64,000 nt of DNA from Zygnema cylindricum (lineage: Eukaryota > Streptophyta > Zygnematophyceae > Zygnematales > Zygnemataceae): the NCBI GenBank assembly GCA_037447655.1, contig JBBHKE010003471.1, forward strand, positions 1 to 64,000, given 5' to 3'. Below, in pieces: positions 32,821 through 44,848 of the stretch (position 1 is its first letter; each line of letters starts with the position of its first letter). A program made the translations under genes and the position numbers. The notes below the pieces were generated by a model. That model worked only from the letters and a program-made list of their open reading frames with translations, was not told where the DNA came from and did not search any database.

Positions 32821-33056
32821 AGTAAAAAAGAGAAACATATCGTAGGACTTTCATGCAAGTATAAATTAAAAACCTGTGCATCAAATGTTAACGTCTCTTT
32901 TGCTTTAAATGCTACTGTACTCAGCTTTTCTCTTTGGCCTTAACAATGTGGGCATTTGAAAATCACTATTTTGACTTCTTTGCTAACTCTTGTAACTAGA
33001 ATAAAATCTTTTTCTAACAAAAAATTGGATTTTTTTCATGGGTCCATAAATGCAAA

Positions 33057-33752
33057 ATGCCGCACAAATCTTTTCCTATCAATACTACCATTGTCACAAA
33101 AACCTTCGCTCTCATTCACGCCGACGTATGCGGTCCCATGCACACTCGTAGTTTTGGTGACTCATTGCACTTTGTTTTTTTCATCGATCATGCCACGTGT
33201 TTTTCCTATGTCTACACTTTTTGTCAAAAATGTGATGTTTTTGCACGTTTTCAAGAATTTAAAACATTTGCAAAAAAATTCCACAACAAGCGCATATAAG
33301 CTTTACGAACTAACAATGGTGGCGAGTTTATATGTGACCAATTATCCACATTTCTTGCTCACTATCACATCTCACACCAGTTGAGTGCGTCATACACTTC
33401 TCATCAGAACAGCGTAGTCGAAAGATACAATCGTACTTTAGCTGAAATGGCTCGCTCTTTGCTCTATTTTGCAAATTTGCCTTTTTACTTTTGAGCTTAG
33501 GCAACTATATGCGCTAACTTTCTTCGTAACTTGTGCCCAACAAGTGCTACGCCTAACATAACCCCCATTGAAGCGTGGCCTTTTATTAAGCTTGATGTCC
33601 GCCACCTTTGCACTTTCGGTTGCAAAGCGTGGTACAAGGACCTCACTCAATTCACTGGAAAATACTGCGCTCGTGCATTTCATGGAACGTTTATGGGGTA
33701 TGCCCTTAACGTAAAGCCTACCGCATTTGGTGCCCTTCTTGTTGTTGTGTGA
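33057..33752 (+). pseudogene. Copia integrase remnant
   Basis: Contains LIHADVCGPMHTRSFG with the first catalytic Asp, FIDHATCFSYVYTF with the following Asp, NNGGEFICDQLSTFL, HQNSVVERYNRTLAEMARSL and EAWPFIKLDVRHLCTFGCKAW. It is spread over two frames with stops. Confidence 0.85.
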
Positions 33753-34299
33753 TCACTACACGCAACGTTGCTTTCAACAAATCCTCTTTTCTCTAAAATC
33801 TCTCCCTTGCTCCCTTTCCTTTCTCTTCCGTTGACCTTTCCTCTTATCCTTGTCTTGGTGATGTCACCCCCCCATCCAATCACCATCCGAATTTATCTCT
33901 CTTTCAGTTTCCCCATTTTCCCCACATCCAATCCTGTCTCTTTTTCCCACCCTTTTTATCTATGCACCCATCATCTCAATTGATCCTTCTCTCCCCACAT
34001 CTCTGTCCTTTCCATTTGCATATGACAACGATCTTTCTTTTTCCTCTCTTACAAGCACTATACTCTCTTCGACATCCTCCTTTCTGATCCCCACCCTCTT
34101 TTATCCCCTACAACTCTCCCTTCTAATCTTTCTTGTGAATACCTTGCAAGATCTCGTGGCCTCCTACCCGCCTCATTGAAACCATATGTCATGCATCCCT
34201 TGCTTACGTTTACTCAGCTGGCGCATCTGCATCTATTATATCCACTCCCCTCTATCTTAAGTTTGCTCTCAAACGCCTTGACTTCCACCTTTGGAAAAG

Positions 34300-35203
34300 C
34301 CCAGTTGACGTAGAGTATTCCGCCTTCCTATCTAACAACACTTGGAATCTTGTTCCTCTTCCCTCAGGTCGTAAAGCCATGGATTCAAAGTGGATTTTTC
34401 ACGTTAAACAAAAAGTTGACGGATCCGTCGACAAATACAAAACATGCTTGGTGGCCAAAGGATTTTTTGCAAATTATATGTATCGATTTTACCTAAACTT
34501 ATGCTGTAGTTGCTCATCTCATGTCGATTGGCGCTCTCCTTGCATTGGCTGTTGAACATGATTTCCATGTTCATCAAATGGATGTGAAAAATGCCTTTAT
34601 AAACGATGTCCTCTCAGAAAATATTTATATGCAACAACGTGAAGGGTATGTGTCCCTTGGCTGTGAACACTTAGTTTGTCACGTGATCAAACCAATCAAC
34701 GGTTTGAAACAGTCTCCTCGTGTTTGGAACTATACTATCGATGCCACTATGAAAAAAAATGTTTCACTCGTATTGACGTTGACTTTAACATATGTTTTCG
34801 TGGCTCAAGTGCTTCTTTAATCATCATTGCTACTTTTGTTGATAACTTCATCCTTGTTGGTCCAACTCTCTTCGAGATTTCTACCGTTAAACTCCTTCTT
34901 TCGCGTCATTTTGACATTAGTGACCTAGGTGAACTCATCTACAACCTTCGAATCCTAGTCCTCCGTAATTGCTCCACTAAGACCTTTTGCCTCTTCGAGG
35001 AAACTCTTTTCTGTGATCTCCTTGACCATTTTGGTATGACCGATTTCTCTTATATGTCCACCACTTAAGATGCGAATTCTCCTCTTTTCCCCACCACCGA
35101 CACCCTCCTCTCCCCTCTCCTGTATGCTACTTATGGCTCGATGGCCGGTGCTCTTATGTATGCCATGTATGTAACTCGACAAGATATTGCTACCGCATTT
35201 ACA
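34300..35203 (+). pseudogene. Copia reverse transcriptase and RNase H start
   Basis: RT blocks are KAMDSKWIFHVKQKVDGS, VHQMDVKNAFINDVL, IKPINGLKQSPRVWN and TFVDNFILVG, where the YVDD box reads FVDN. The connection segment GALMYAMYVTRQDIATAF follows and is directly joined to LEA antisense sequence. Confidence 0.85.
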
Positions 35204-35582
35204 AAGGTCTTCCCAGCGGCGTGGTGGGCGGCATCCTACCCGGCAGCTTCCTGGGTCTTTCCTTGGGCGTGCCCCGCGGCTTCCTGGGTCTTTCCAGTGG
35301 CATGGCTGGCAGCATCATGGATTTGTCCGGCCGCGTCACGAGCCTTGTGCTAGCCTGTTGAGCCGTACCCATCACGTTGTCCTTCCCTGCAGAGAACCGT
35401 TCAAAGCAACGGAAATCAGTTTATGATTTTGGTGGGACATGCAACCTGTTCAAATCAAAGTTGACTGGAGAAACATGATTTTCCTTGCTTTCCAAATAAT
35501 GTCCCTTTTTTTACTCTATTCTTTAGGAGGGTCCTCATTCCTCACCTCCCTCGGCGTATCCCTTCACCTTGTCAACAATGCT
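35204..35582 (-). pseudogene. LEA pseudogene D, exons 2-3, 3'-truncated by copia
   Basis: Exon 2 (35582-35546, SIVDKVKGYAEGG) has intact splice sites. Exon 3 starts at 35386 after CTGCAG and matches the intact gene, but has a 1-bp deletion early (AGGCTAGCACAAG against AGGCTGGCGACAAG) and a 6-bp deletion creating TAG. It ends at about 35204 in copia RNase H. The position of exon 1 (about 35960-35980) is deleted. This is the leftward partner of gene A across the divergent promoter. Confidence 0.85.
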
Positions 35583-35894
35583 CTGAAAAGAAACTTGACC
35601 CACCAAACATCAATCAGAATGGATTTGGGAAATGAGCTTCTTTACATAATGAGAAAGGGAAATCAGGTATTGAGGTGATATAAAGCTCAACAGAAGAAGT
35701 TGATTTGGACAGAAAAGACGGCGATTGTTCAGTGCGCACAATACTGTGTGTGTTTGCAGAAACTTTTACAAACATGGCCAAAGTTGCAACGTGTTCGTAA
35801 GACAAATAAACATTTCCAACTATCATATTTTTTTAATCGGAAAGAAAATTCCCGGTCAAGTTCAACCAAACTATTGCATTTTCATAAACATCAA

Positions 35895-36937
35895 CGGATG
35901 CCATTTACAAAACGTGTACATGAATTGCACTTAACATACTACAAGAGGACTGTTTGGAGGGACTGATTGCGTCACAAAGTGGCGAAGATAATACGAAAGC
36001 GAGAGAACAGGTCAGCGGAAAACTGAAGAGACTGAAAAGGGGGCGAATAATAATTTGGCGCCGATTGTTTCCTGTCGCAAAAGGAGTGACGTCCCACTTT
36101 ATGCGTTCACGGGAAGCTTTTCTTAAGGCGGCACGTTAACTAGCGTGGACCGTACTATGGAAAGTTTCGAAACGTTTGGTACACAGAAGTACAGGACACG
36201 TCACCGGATCAGTTGTGCGCTTTCAAAAGCTTATAATCGTCGACAGTGTCACATCGGATACGGCCCTTCTCGGTTGTACGTGCACATTTCGATGGACATT
36301 GTCGGTGGCCAAACTGTTTTGCGAGATTAGCGTAAGCGCAAGAAAACAGTCAGTGGGAGAGAGCGACGAGCCGCGACGAGGCAGAGACTTGAAGCGAGCG
36401 CCACGTTTCAGTTAAGCTGAAGAAAACAGTCAGTTCACGTTTCTGTTTGAGCGGCACTTGGCGTCTTACTACTAATTTCTACTCACTGGATAAAGAAGTT
36501 TTGACTTTACCAAGCCTCGTGTCATGCAGGAATTCATCTTTTCGATGTCGCGTCACGGAATTTTCCCTCAAAACACGCGCGTCCCTTTCCCTCACGTGTT
36601 CCGAAATCTGAGCGCTGAGATTCTGCCAGGGAGTTCTAGCCACCGACAAACGACTATTCTGATGTAGCGACACGTGTACCAGCGCAATGCCGCTGTACGA
36701 TGTGTTACTTTCCTTGAAGCTTCTACGGACACGCCAAAAACTTATCCTGAGGAGTACTAAAAGTCCGGATTTCCACAGTAAATAGCGTGTTACATCGACA
36801 AAGCAACGTATAAAGTGGGCCGACATTCCTCATTATTAGTCAGCAGTTCGCGTCCAGTCATCCGCTTATTCTTCAAAATCTTAATATCCTCTGATTTTTT
36901 CTCTCACTTTTTTCTACTCTACTTATCCTGTATCACT
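35895..36937. promoter_or_regulatory. Divergent LEA promoter, middle copy (drives gene A)
   Basis: Reverse-complement homologue of 59911-60940. CACGTG cores are at 36593-36598 and 36671-36676, and GACACGTC is at 36195-36202. TATAAAG at 36809-36815 lies about 125 bp upstream of the LEA A start codon. ABA-response elements of this G-box type normally confer ABA, drought or desiccation induction. On the left the partner gene's first exon has been lost. Confidence 0.75.
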
Positions 36938-37938
36938 ATGTCGAACCAAGAGGTGAGGTTCATAATGCGATTCAACTCTTGACTTTCTCCTATGAATACT
37001 ATTTATCTATATGCTTCTTTAAACTCCATTAATGGCTCGGTGAAATGTTTTGAAAAATGTCAAATTGAACCATTAAGTATTATATGTCGTATTAAAACCG
37101 GTAGATACTCAATAACTTCAGATTCTACGCCGGTGTATCAGTTGCGATGGAAAATAATTTCCAAATTGCCCATTGGCTGATGTACGACCTGAGATTTTAT
37201 TGTTGTTTATAGAAAATGCAATGCATCCAATTACCGCAAGTTAAGGTCCTGTCCGAAGACAGTTTCATTTTTGAAATTTAGAAACAATTCTCTACTTTCT
37301 CTGACCTTAGTTTCTTAAAGTAAACAAGTAACGCAGTTTCTTTGAACCAATCATCTATTGTAAACGAAACTGCTTCGCATCTAAATCAGCTTCGGTTGAA
37401 CATAATGCCTCCTCAGGATATTGTTTCCCTTCCTGACCTTTTTCATTTCGTTTAGATAACCCAATTTCTCGTTTCCACTCTAATTATGGTTTGGTGTGTT
37501 GGGGTTTCTATTCAGAGCATTGTTGACAAGGTGAAGGGATACGCCCAGGGAGGTGAGAACTCAGGACCATCCTAAAGAAAGATTAGAAAAACGGACATAG
37601 TCTAGATCTAATAATCATCTTTCGTCGGTCAGCTTTTTCGTTTGAACAGGTCATATGTCCCAGCAAAATCGTAAACTGAGTTCCGTTGCTTCTGACGGTT
37701 CCCTGCAGGGAAGGACAACGTGATGGGTGCGGCTCAGCAGGCTGGCGACAAGGCTCGTGACGCGGCAGGACAAACCCAGGATGCTGCCAGCCATGCCACT
37801 GGAAAGACCCAGGAAGCCGCGGGCCACGCCCAAGGAAAGACCCAGGAAGCTGCCGGGCAGACGCAGGATGCCGCCCACCAGGCAGCTGGGAAGACGCAGC
37901 AGGCCGCTCACGACACCGGGAACAAGATGGCCAACTGA
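36938..37938 (+). CDS. LEA gene A: small hydrophilic late-embryogenesis-abundant protein (93 aa, three exons)
   Basis: Exon 1 is 36938-36952 (MSNQE), exon 2 is 37516-37552 (SIVDKVKGYAQG) and exon 3 is 37709-37938. Introns are GT..AG (GTGAGG..TTCAG, GTGAGA..TGCAG) with consistent phases. The protein is Gln/Ala/Gly/Lys-rich, lacks Cys and Trp, and is built of GKTQEAA/GQTQDAA/GKTQQAA-type repeats, typical of the group 3/4 LEA proteins that form amphipathic helices on drying. There is no signal peptide, so it is probably cytosolic. The reading frame, splice sites, TATA box and G-boxes are all intact, which makes it the only complete host gene in the window. A fourth, noncoding exon follows at 38931. 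Confidence 0.9.
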
Positions 37939-37969
37939 GGGGACCGAGGAAGGAGGGGAAGGCCCGGGG

Positions 37970-38930
37970 GTAAGTCGAAAGCTTAGTGGGGAAATGTGGA
38001 AATTTAAATGGGGAATAAAAATGGAAAATCGAATGGAGAAATCCCTGGGGTAAGTCGGAAAAGCTAATGTAAAAAAGGAGAGTTAATGAGGAAATTGAAT
38101 GGGACAATCGACTGGGAAATTAAATGGGAAAATAAAAGAAATCGGTATGGAAGACTAAGGGTGAATTCAAGCCGTGCTGGCTGGGGAATGAGAGGGAATT
38201 TACTGGGGAAATTTAGTGTTAGGTTTATTAGGAATTGGGGAAAGTAAACATGGAAGTTCAGGAAACTCTGTGAGGAAGATTGACGGGAACCAGGTCGGTA
38301 AGGGGAATCAAAGGTGAAGTCACTGGGGAAAGGCATAGGCGGGTTTGTTGGGGACTGGGGAGTTTGTAAAAAAAGTGGGAATATTACGCTAGTGTAGAAA
38401 TTTTTGTGGGGTAATTTGGAAAAATTAGCTTGGATTTTTTTGAAAAATCAGTGAATCGTCGGGGAAACGGACAAAATAAATGGGAGAAGTATTTTGGTTT
38501 TTGGAGAGGGAAATCGGGGAAACAGGGAAATAAAATGAGGGGAAAGTTGTGTGAGAATACAAGAACTGAACGGGGCAATCGGGGAAAGCGAAATTTTACA
38601 ATTTTCAATTTTAGTTATTGGTGAAATGTAGCTATTGAGTGGGGATATTGAGTTGGAAAATATGAAAACAAGGGTATAATGAAGTTTTTGGACATTAAGG
38701 ATTTGCTTGAAAATTCGTAGACGGAGAGCTTATCCAGAATGGCTGAGATTGCAGATTTCTAATGTTGATTGTAATGTTATTGTGTTCTTCTTTTAGCATG
38801 ATTGTTGAAAACCAGTAATCGTTACTTTTTCATTACTTGATCTTTCTGTTTGTGATTTTTTCAGCTGTCTCGCTTTTGCTTTCTTCTACTGTGATTCATG
38901 TTTAATAAGTTTTGTGTGCCATATTTGCAG
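37970..38930 (+). other. 3'UTR intron of LEA gene A, rich in GGGGAAA-type repeats
   Basis: The donor GTAAGT is 32 bp after the stop codon and the acceptor TATTTGCAG is at 38930. The same donor and acceptor context is found in LEA B and LEA C. The first 700 bp is purine-rich on the coding strand, with dozens of GGGGAA/GGGAAA words. A second GGGGTAAGTCGG occurs at about 38047. Confidence 0.7.
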
Positions 38931-39060
38931 GTTTTGCGAATCGACGGATGCATCAAATTGTACAAAAGAAGTTAACAACATTCAATTTTGGCATAGGAGA
39001 GAAACTGCAGAAATGTGTATAGTAAAACTAGTTTTCTACTTTGTACAAAATCCTGTTACT
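38931..39060 (+). other. Terminal noncoding exon of LEA gene A
   Basis: GTTTTGCGAATCGACGGATG.. after a TTTGCAG acceptor, conserved at 41307, 43122 and (minus) 57387. It contains AATTGTACAAA and TTTGTACAAAAT motifs. The 3' end is estimated. Confidence 0.6.
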
Positions 39061-39990
39061 TATAACTTATTTTAAACGATTGTGAATCGTTTTCGTTACA
39101 AAAATTGCCATGGATTTTTTGGTTTACATGCAACCATGGTTTGAGTATTGTTTTTCTTCAAATATGGATGATACCTTGGATTTTTTTTTCATGTGCTTAA
39201 TTTTGATTTTGATTTTGATGATTTAAAATGTCTTAAGATGTTATCTACACAAAGTTAGGTACTAATTGAAGTATTCGAAACAAGTCGTCAAAATCGTCAT
39301 AAAGATAAGCTAAAACCGAAAGGAAAATATTTTCTCGGCAAATTTTCTGTTGGCAATTTAGAGCGTCTATAAAAAGATGTTTCAAAATTGCTTTTGGATT
39401 ATAATATTTCTGCAAAAATTGAATTTCCAAAGCCATGAGCTGTAAGTAAATTTTGCATCAAATGGAAATATTTAAGAAAATTCGAGAGTTCTTGACGTTT
39501 TTACCAGTTACACAAATAAATGAATAGATGAGAACGTTTAGAAAAATGGTAGAAGTTTTCATTCTGACAACCTTTACAACTTCAAGCTTGGTAACATTGT
39601 CAATTGTTTATTCTGTTCGAGGAGGTCTTGTTTAATTTCTGACTCATTCAACTAGACATTAATTGAAGGCAGGATCTTTTCTTCTAGATAAAATTTGATA
39701 TATTTTTTCTTATTTTCACAAATTGCACATTTTCGATCATGTATGACTTGATGATTATGACCTGTTCCTGACTCCAGTATTCCATCAAACTAGTATAAAC
39801 CCGTTACCCTTTCAAAATTTTCCCGACTCTACCTCTTCGATGTACCTCTCTAAAGACAGAGTCATTGCCTCATCAAATCTTTTACATTCTCACTGGTAAA
39901 TTTCACGCACCGTAGTTACTTTGTCATTCGTTTGCTGATGTTCTCATTCGACGAGAACATTTAGTATACTATTTTGAGTAACCTTTTGGG
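39061..39990. other. AT-rich intergenic stretch, nothing recognised
   Basis: No homology to the other blocks that I can see, and no coding signal. Presumably it marks the breakpoint that removed the coding exons of the next LEA copy. Confidence 0.45.
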
Positions 39991-41487
39991 GAAACTCAAA
40001 TGGGGAAACTGCGGAAATTCAATGGGGAAATCAAGGTGATTGGATTTGGGGAACGACTGAGAGAAAGATGTTGGGGAAAATGGGGAAATTCAGTGGGGAA
40101 AATGTGGCAAGCAGAAGGAAAAATGAAGCAAACGCACTGGCAAAGACTATGGGAAACTCAGGCAAAGGGAGAAGTGCCAGTGGGGAAAATGAGACCATTG
40201 GACGCGGAGGTTGAGAAGATAAGATGAGGCGCGAGTTTGAGGGGAAAGCTCTTTGGGAAAGTGGGGAAATTCAGGGAGGCGGAATAGGGTAACGGAATGT
40301 GGGATTTAAAGAGATTAAATGAGGCAGAGGCTGGTCTGGGGGAACGTAAACAGGGAAATAGGAATATTTTGAGGAGAAAATGATGGAGCTAAATGGGGAA
40401 GTGAAGGACATTATGTGAGGCAGAGAGAAAAATCTGAGGGTAAGTAAAGGGGGAAAGTTGGGAAATTCAGTGGAAAAATTGTGGAAAGACTATGGAAAAA
40501 TAGCGAAAATCAAAAGGAAAATCGGGATGACAAAAGTGGGGAAATTAAATTTAGTTGGGTTAAAGGAAAATACGTTGGTTAAATGCATACTGTTTAACGG
40601 GATATTTGCAAGCTGGAAAAGTCGGAAAGCAAATGTGATGAAGTGTAGTGAGAAAGGTGGGGAAACATTAGGAAAAACGAAGAAATTCAACGGGAAGAAG
40701 TGGGCCAAGTCAGTACACGAACTTAGAAGATTGAATGTGGACAAACACAGAGAAGAAACTGGGAAATTTCGAAAAAGTTAATGGGGACATTCAGTGGGAA
40801 AATTGGTGTGGAAAGTGAAGAGGAAAAAATGGTAATGTGGATTAATCTGGAAACTAAGGGGGATATAGTTGAAACCCAGTGAGGAACACAGAAATGATGA
40901 AACACGAAAGTTAAAAGAAGTTGTCAAAGAAAATTGGGAGCTAAAAGAAAAAGATTTTGAGGAAAGGTAGTGGGGAAATTCAATTTTGAAATTTGGAAGT
41001 GTTATTGGTGACATCTAGCGTAAAGCGGGGATACGAAGTTAAAGGGTATAAAAAATAGATGCTCTGTGATTGTTAGAGGTAAGGGGTAAGCTAAGACAAA
41101 GGAATTTTTTCAGATAGGTCTTGACTGCTGATTTCTAATTCTTTCGGTCATAACTTTATGACTTGTCTGGATTCCTTTACTTTCAAGCATTGAATTGATA
41201 TCAGTAAAGCTTTACGTTTTCATTTCTCTTCATATGTGTTTGTCTTTTTTTTTTTTTTCGGTTGTTCGAGTATGTCTTAATAGTGTTTGTTTGCCTTTCT
41301 TTGTAGAATTTGCAAGTCGATGGACACACCACTAATTGTACAGAAATTTAAAGATAAGAGCTATCATTTTTTGTCATTAGAGAGCCGCCAAAATTTGAAC
41401 GACGTGTACAGTCGGTTAGATTTGTTACTTTGTATAAAATTTTGTTATTTACCAAAAGAAAACAAAACGAATTTGAGTCGCATTTGA
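39991..41487 (+). pseudogene. Orphan 3' half of a LEA gene (repeat-filled intron and terminal exon only)
   Basis: 39991-41000 has the same GGGGAAA-rich composition as the LEA 3'UTR introns. A TTTGTAG acceptor at 41306 is followed by the conserved terminal exon (AATTTGCAAGTCGATGGACAC). The coding exons are missing. 41488-41790 continues with the LEA downstream flank also found at 9376-9700 and 56880-57206. Confidence 0.7.
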
Positions 41488-41822
41488 CACGTCAATGAAT
41501 ATGGATGTTTTCTCTTTTGTTATTTTTATGCGAAATGAATAAATTAACTTTGGATTTTTTTAATTTTCTCTTCTTTTGTTCCCAAAGAATATGAAATATT
41601 GTGTTAATATTGGACTATCTGAGTTTTAAGTCCCTGCCACTTAAGTACTAACGAATAATACTTTTTATTAATCTACGAGTGAGTTATGATTGAAACTGTG
41701 TTACATTCCCACCCGGAAAAACTAGGTGCTGACTATATACTAGAAATCTATCATTCAAGTAAAATTCCTGACCTTTTTAATTTCGTTTCGTTATCGTTCG
41801 GTGGGTCGGGTTTTCTTTTCAG

Positions 41823-42263
41823 AGCATTGTTGACAAGGTGAAGGGATACGCCCAGGGAGGTGAGAACTCAGCCCCCCCCCCCCAGGGGTTGAAGGAATAA
41901 TGGGACTTCAATTGGAGCTCCAGGGAAATCATCTGTCTGCAGTCAGCTTTAATCTGAAAAAGACACACGTGTGATAGCCCAACCATTGCAAAATTGTAAA
42001 CTGATTTCCGTTGCTTCTCACGGTTCCCTACAGGGAAGGACAACGAGATGGGTGCGGCTCATCAGTCTGGCGACAAGGCCCGTGACGTGGCAGGACAAAC
42101 CCAGGATGCTTCCAGCCATGCCACTGGAAAGACCTAGGAAGCCGCGGGCCACGCCCAAGGAAAGACCCAGGAAGCTGCCGAGCAGACACAGGATGCCACC
42201 CAACAGGCCGCTGGGAAGACGCAGCAGGCCGCTCACGACACCGGGAACAAGATCGCCAACTGA
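41823..42263 (+). pseudogene. LEA pseudogene B (exons 2-3, internal stop, no exon 1)
   Basis: Exon 2 is 41823-41859 and exon 3 is 42034-42263, with intact splice motifs. Translation follows the LEA repeat pattern but has TAG at 42135-42137 where gene A has CAG, plus several substitutions (H for Q, V for A, S for A). No MSNQE exon is visible upstream. A run of 13 C follows exon 2 at about 41871-41883. Confidence 0.85.
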
Positions 42264-42294
42264 GGGGACCAAGGAATGCGGGAAAATCCATGGG

Positions 42295-43250
42295 GTAAGT
42301 TGGAACTTGGTGGGGGAATTTGGGGAAATTAAATGGGGAAATTTAATTGGAAAATAAATTGGAAATCGAATGGTGAAAATAAGGAAACCCAGTATGAAAT
42401 ACTGAGCAAAATCCAAGCCATGTCGGTTGGGGGAGTGAGCTGGGAGTGAGTGGGGAAATTCGGAGTGCTTACCTTGAAGATTGGGGAAATTTTACCGGGA
42501 AGAAGGTGGAAATATAACTGGGAATTCTAAAAATTCAAAGCGTGAAAGAAAGTGGGAATATGAGCGAGAAATGAATTAGTTTAGTGGGAAAAATAAGAGA
42601 ACTTTGGGACGGAATTGTGGGTGAACTAGAGGAATTTGACGGGAGACTCAATGGAGAGATTCAATGGAAAAATCAATGTGTGAGGAAGATAAGTGGTGAG
42701 GAACAAGAGTCAGTGGTGAAAGTGAAGAAAGTTGGGGGAAGTCGGGAATATCAACGGGGAAACTTTTATAGTGAGAAAATGGAGTGTACAAACCAAATAA
42801 AGCAACGGGAAACTTGAATAAAAGACAGCGAAATTAGGGAAAACAAATGTGGGAAGCGCTTTGTGGAAAAAAGAGGAGATTTAATGGGAAAAGTGGGGAA
42901 ACTACCTTGGAAGAAAACGGAAAAAACGTGTTGGTGAAATGCATATGAAAACAGTTGTTCTTTGTAATTGAAGTTTGTTTGGAAGGTTGTAAACAGAGTT
43001 TATTCAAGATTTCAAATCCAGGTTGAAAGTGTAGATCACTTTGTTTTCATTTTCTTTGTTTTGCTTTCCGTCTCGCTACTGGGAGCTTATGTTTAACCAA
43101 TAATGTGTGTCACATTTGCAGGTTTTGCGACTTGATTGGCACACTAAATTGTACAAAAATCTATCAACATTTTGAGTTTGGAAAATTAGAGAACCTCCGA
43201 AGATGTGTATAGTGGATTAGGGTTGTGCTTTGTACAAAATCCCATTATGT
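42295..43250 (+). other. 3'UTR intron and terminal exon of LEA B
   Basis: GTAAGT at 42295 is 31 bp after the stop, and the acceptor CATTTGCAG is at 43121. The intron is GGGGAAA-rich over its first 600 bp. The terminal exon from 43122 matches that of gene A. Confidence 0.65.
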
Positions 43251-43775
43251 TTAACTTTATTTAAACAATTTTGAATCGATTTTTTTTACAAGAGTTGACA
43301 TTGATTTTCTGCTTTGCATGTGGATTTGATGTGGACCTTTTCTCTCTTTTTCCTTTAAAACCGGTGATTTATGAGTTTTCTTTCATTTGGTCTATTTGGT
43401 TTTTAAAAGTCGTCGAACACATTATTTTGGATGGCTAGAATGCCTTCGAAACTGATATCACTTGTGAATCAAAAACATTTGTTGTTCGTCGTGGAGTTAT
43501 GATTCAAAATGTGTGAATACATCACTACCCATGCCACCAAGAAGCCGTCTGAAATGAAAGTGGAGGTTCGAAGACCCCTGTTCCGTACATGCGCGTGGCC
43601 GAAAAGAAAAGAAATAACGTGTACTCTCCATTGTCCAAAGAATTTCGCATTCGTGTGACACGTGCATGAATATTTTATTATTCGTTGTTCAAGTGATACT
43701 TTAATTAAAATAACCTCTCGAGATGATTTGGTGAAGAGTTTCAAGATGGGCTGTAAAGTCCTCGCAGGTTGAAAA
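43251..43775. other. Spacer before the right copia element
   Basis: AT-rich, no gene. A short stretch near 43530-43555 could be a decayed RNase H motif (similar to THATKEA), but it is too short to call. It ends in GAAAA, the target duplication of the next element. Confidence 0.4.
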
Positions 43776-44592
43776 TGTTGGTTTGAGGCAACCGGTGACC
43801 CAAAGGAAGAAGAAGAAGCACCAGCAGTTGCCATAACATTCAGATTACAAAAGAGGAAACTCTCACGGAGACCACAAAAGGACCAACTTCACAATGAAGC
43901 CCCAAACAGACCACACACACACAATAGGTCTGCAAATTTGCCACAATATAAACAATATAACAAAGAAAACACATGCATAATTTCACAAGGTTTTGCCAAA
44001 AGATCACAATGATCTTGCAATTTAAAAAGACAAAAAAACTGCTTTGCACTTTTCTATACACTGAATTCCTAACTACAAAATATTCTAAGTCCTACAGATA
44101 CAAAGTGAACCTACAGCTGATCTACACCGAACCACAATTACCGTGGTTTGCCGGTACACTAAACATTAATCAAACTAAACCCCGCCGTCTACCGTACAAA
44201 TATTTACATCAATCCTTAACCCTAGCCGCCGCTAAAGTACACAGTCAAAGTTCGTCTGCTGAAATGACGGCTCGGTCAATATTTCTCTTCCAAAAATGAC
44301 GGCAAACTCCATCCACCGTCCGCGCATTCGTTCATCACCAAAGATGAACCTCCACTTGTAAATCTGGTCCCTCAAGTGAATCTGTACTTTGTCACCCAAC
44401 TCAAACAAGCTTGATTTCCACACGGACCGACACGTGTACATGGAGTGTACCAAATCTGTGAACTCCCTTTGGAGTTACATACCACACTAACACTCGTCTA
44501 CATCAACTCAGTCTGTGCACAAAACAGACCAAGTCTGGAATCTCTTTCTCACACACAAGATATGAGAGGACTAAAGGTTTCCAAAACCGACA
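43776..44592 (-). repeat. 3' LTR of the right copia element
   Basis: 817 bp, starting TGTCGGTTTTGG (44592, one change from TGTTGG) and ending CAACA (43776). It lacks the 620-bp insert of the 5' LTR. It includes sequence equivalent to the gag start (MATAGASS.. readable on the minus strand at 43834 downwards), confirming that the gag ATG is LTR-encoded. Confidence 0.88.
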
Positions 44593-44615
44593 CTCCGCTA
44601 AACCTTTAGACTCTC

Positions 44616-44843
44616 TCAACCACTTAGTCCACATGCCTCTCTACAAAACTTCAATTTATGTGTAGGTAAAGGCGCAGTCATCATATCTGCTACCATCATT
44701 TCATTTGGCAAATAAATGAGTTTCAAAATTATCTTCATCAAATTCTCTCTTACAAAATGAAGCTTGATATCAATGTTCTTGCTTTTTAAGTGATGACTTG
44801 GGTTAGATGCAATCGCTATAGCTGCCTGGATGTCACACCACAC
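44616..44843 (-). pseudogene. Copia RNase H C-terminal fragment (right copy)
   Basis: Reads VWCDIQAAIAIASNPSHHLK.. with D-I replacing D-N, up to the stop before the 3' LTR. Its N-terminal half continues at 49276 beyond the nested element. Confidence 0.85.
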
Positions 44844-44848
44844 TATTT

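Larger units (their letters stand above)
30628..35203 (+). mobile_element. Degenerate Ty1/copia element without LTRs
   Basis: Gag, Pro-rich nucleocapsid region, protease, integrase, RT and the start of RNase H are found in order on the plus strand, with many stops and frameshifts. No LTRs were identified. The left end is near the TIR element. The right end is fused to an antisense LEA exon at about 35204. A tandem repeat array separates the two gag parts. Its sequence differs from the other copia families here. Confidence 0.85.

Noticed and set aside
37980-38700. GGGGAAA repeats as telomeric sequence
   Set aside because: Not a regular TTTAGGG-type array; words are irregularly spaced and confined to LEA 3'UTR introns.
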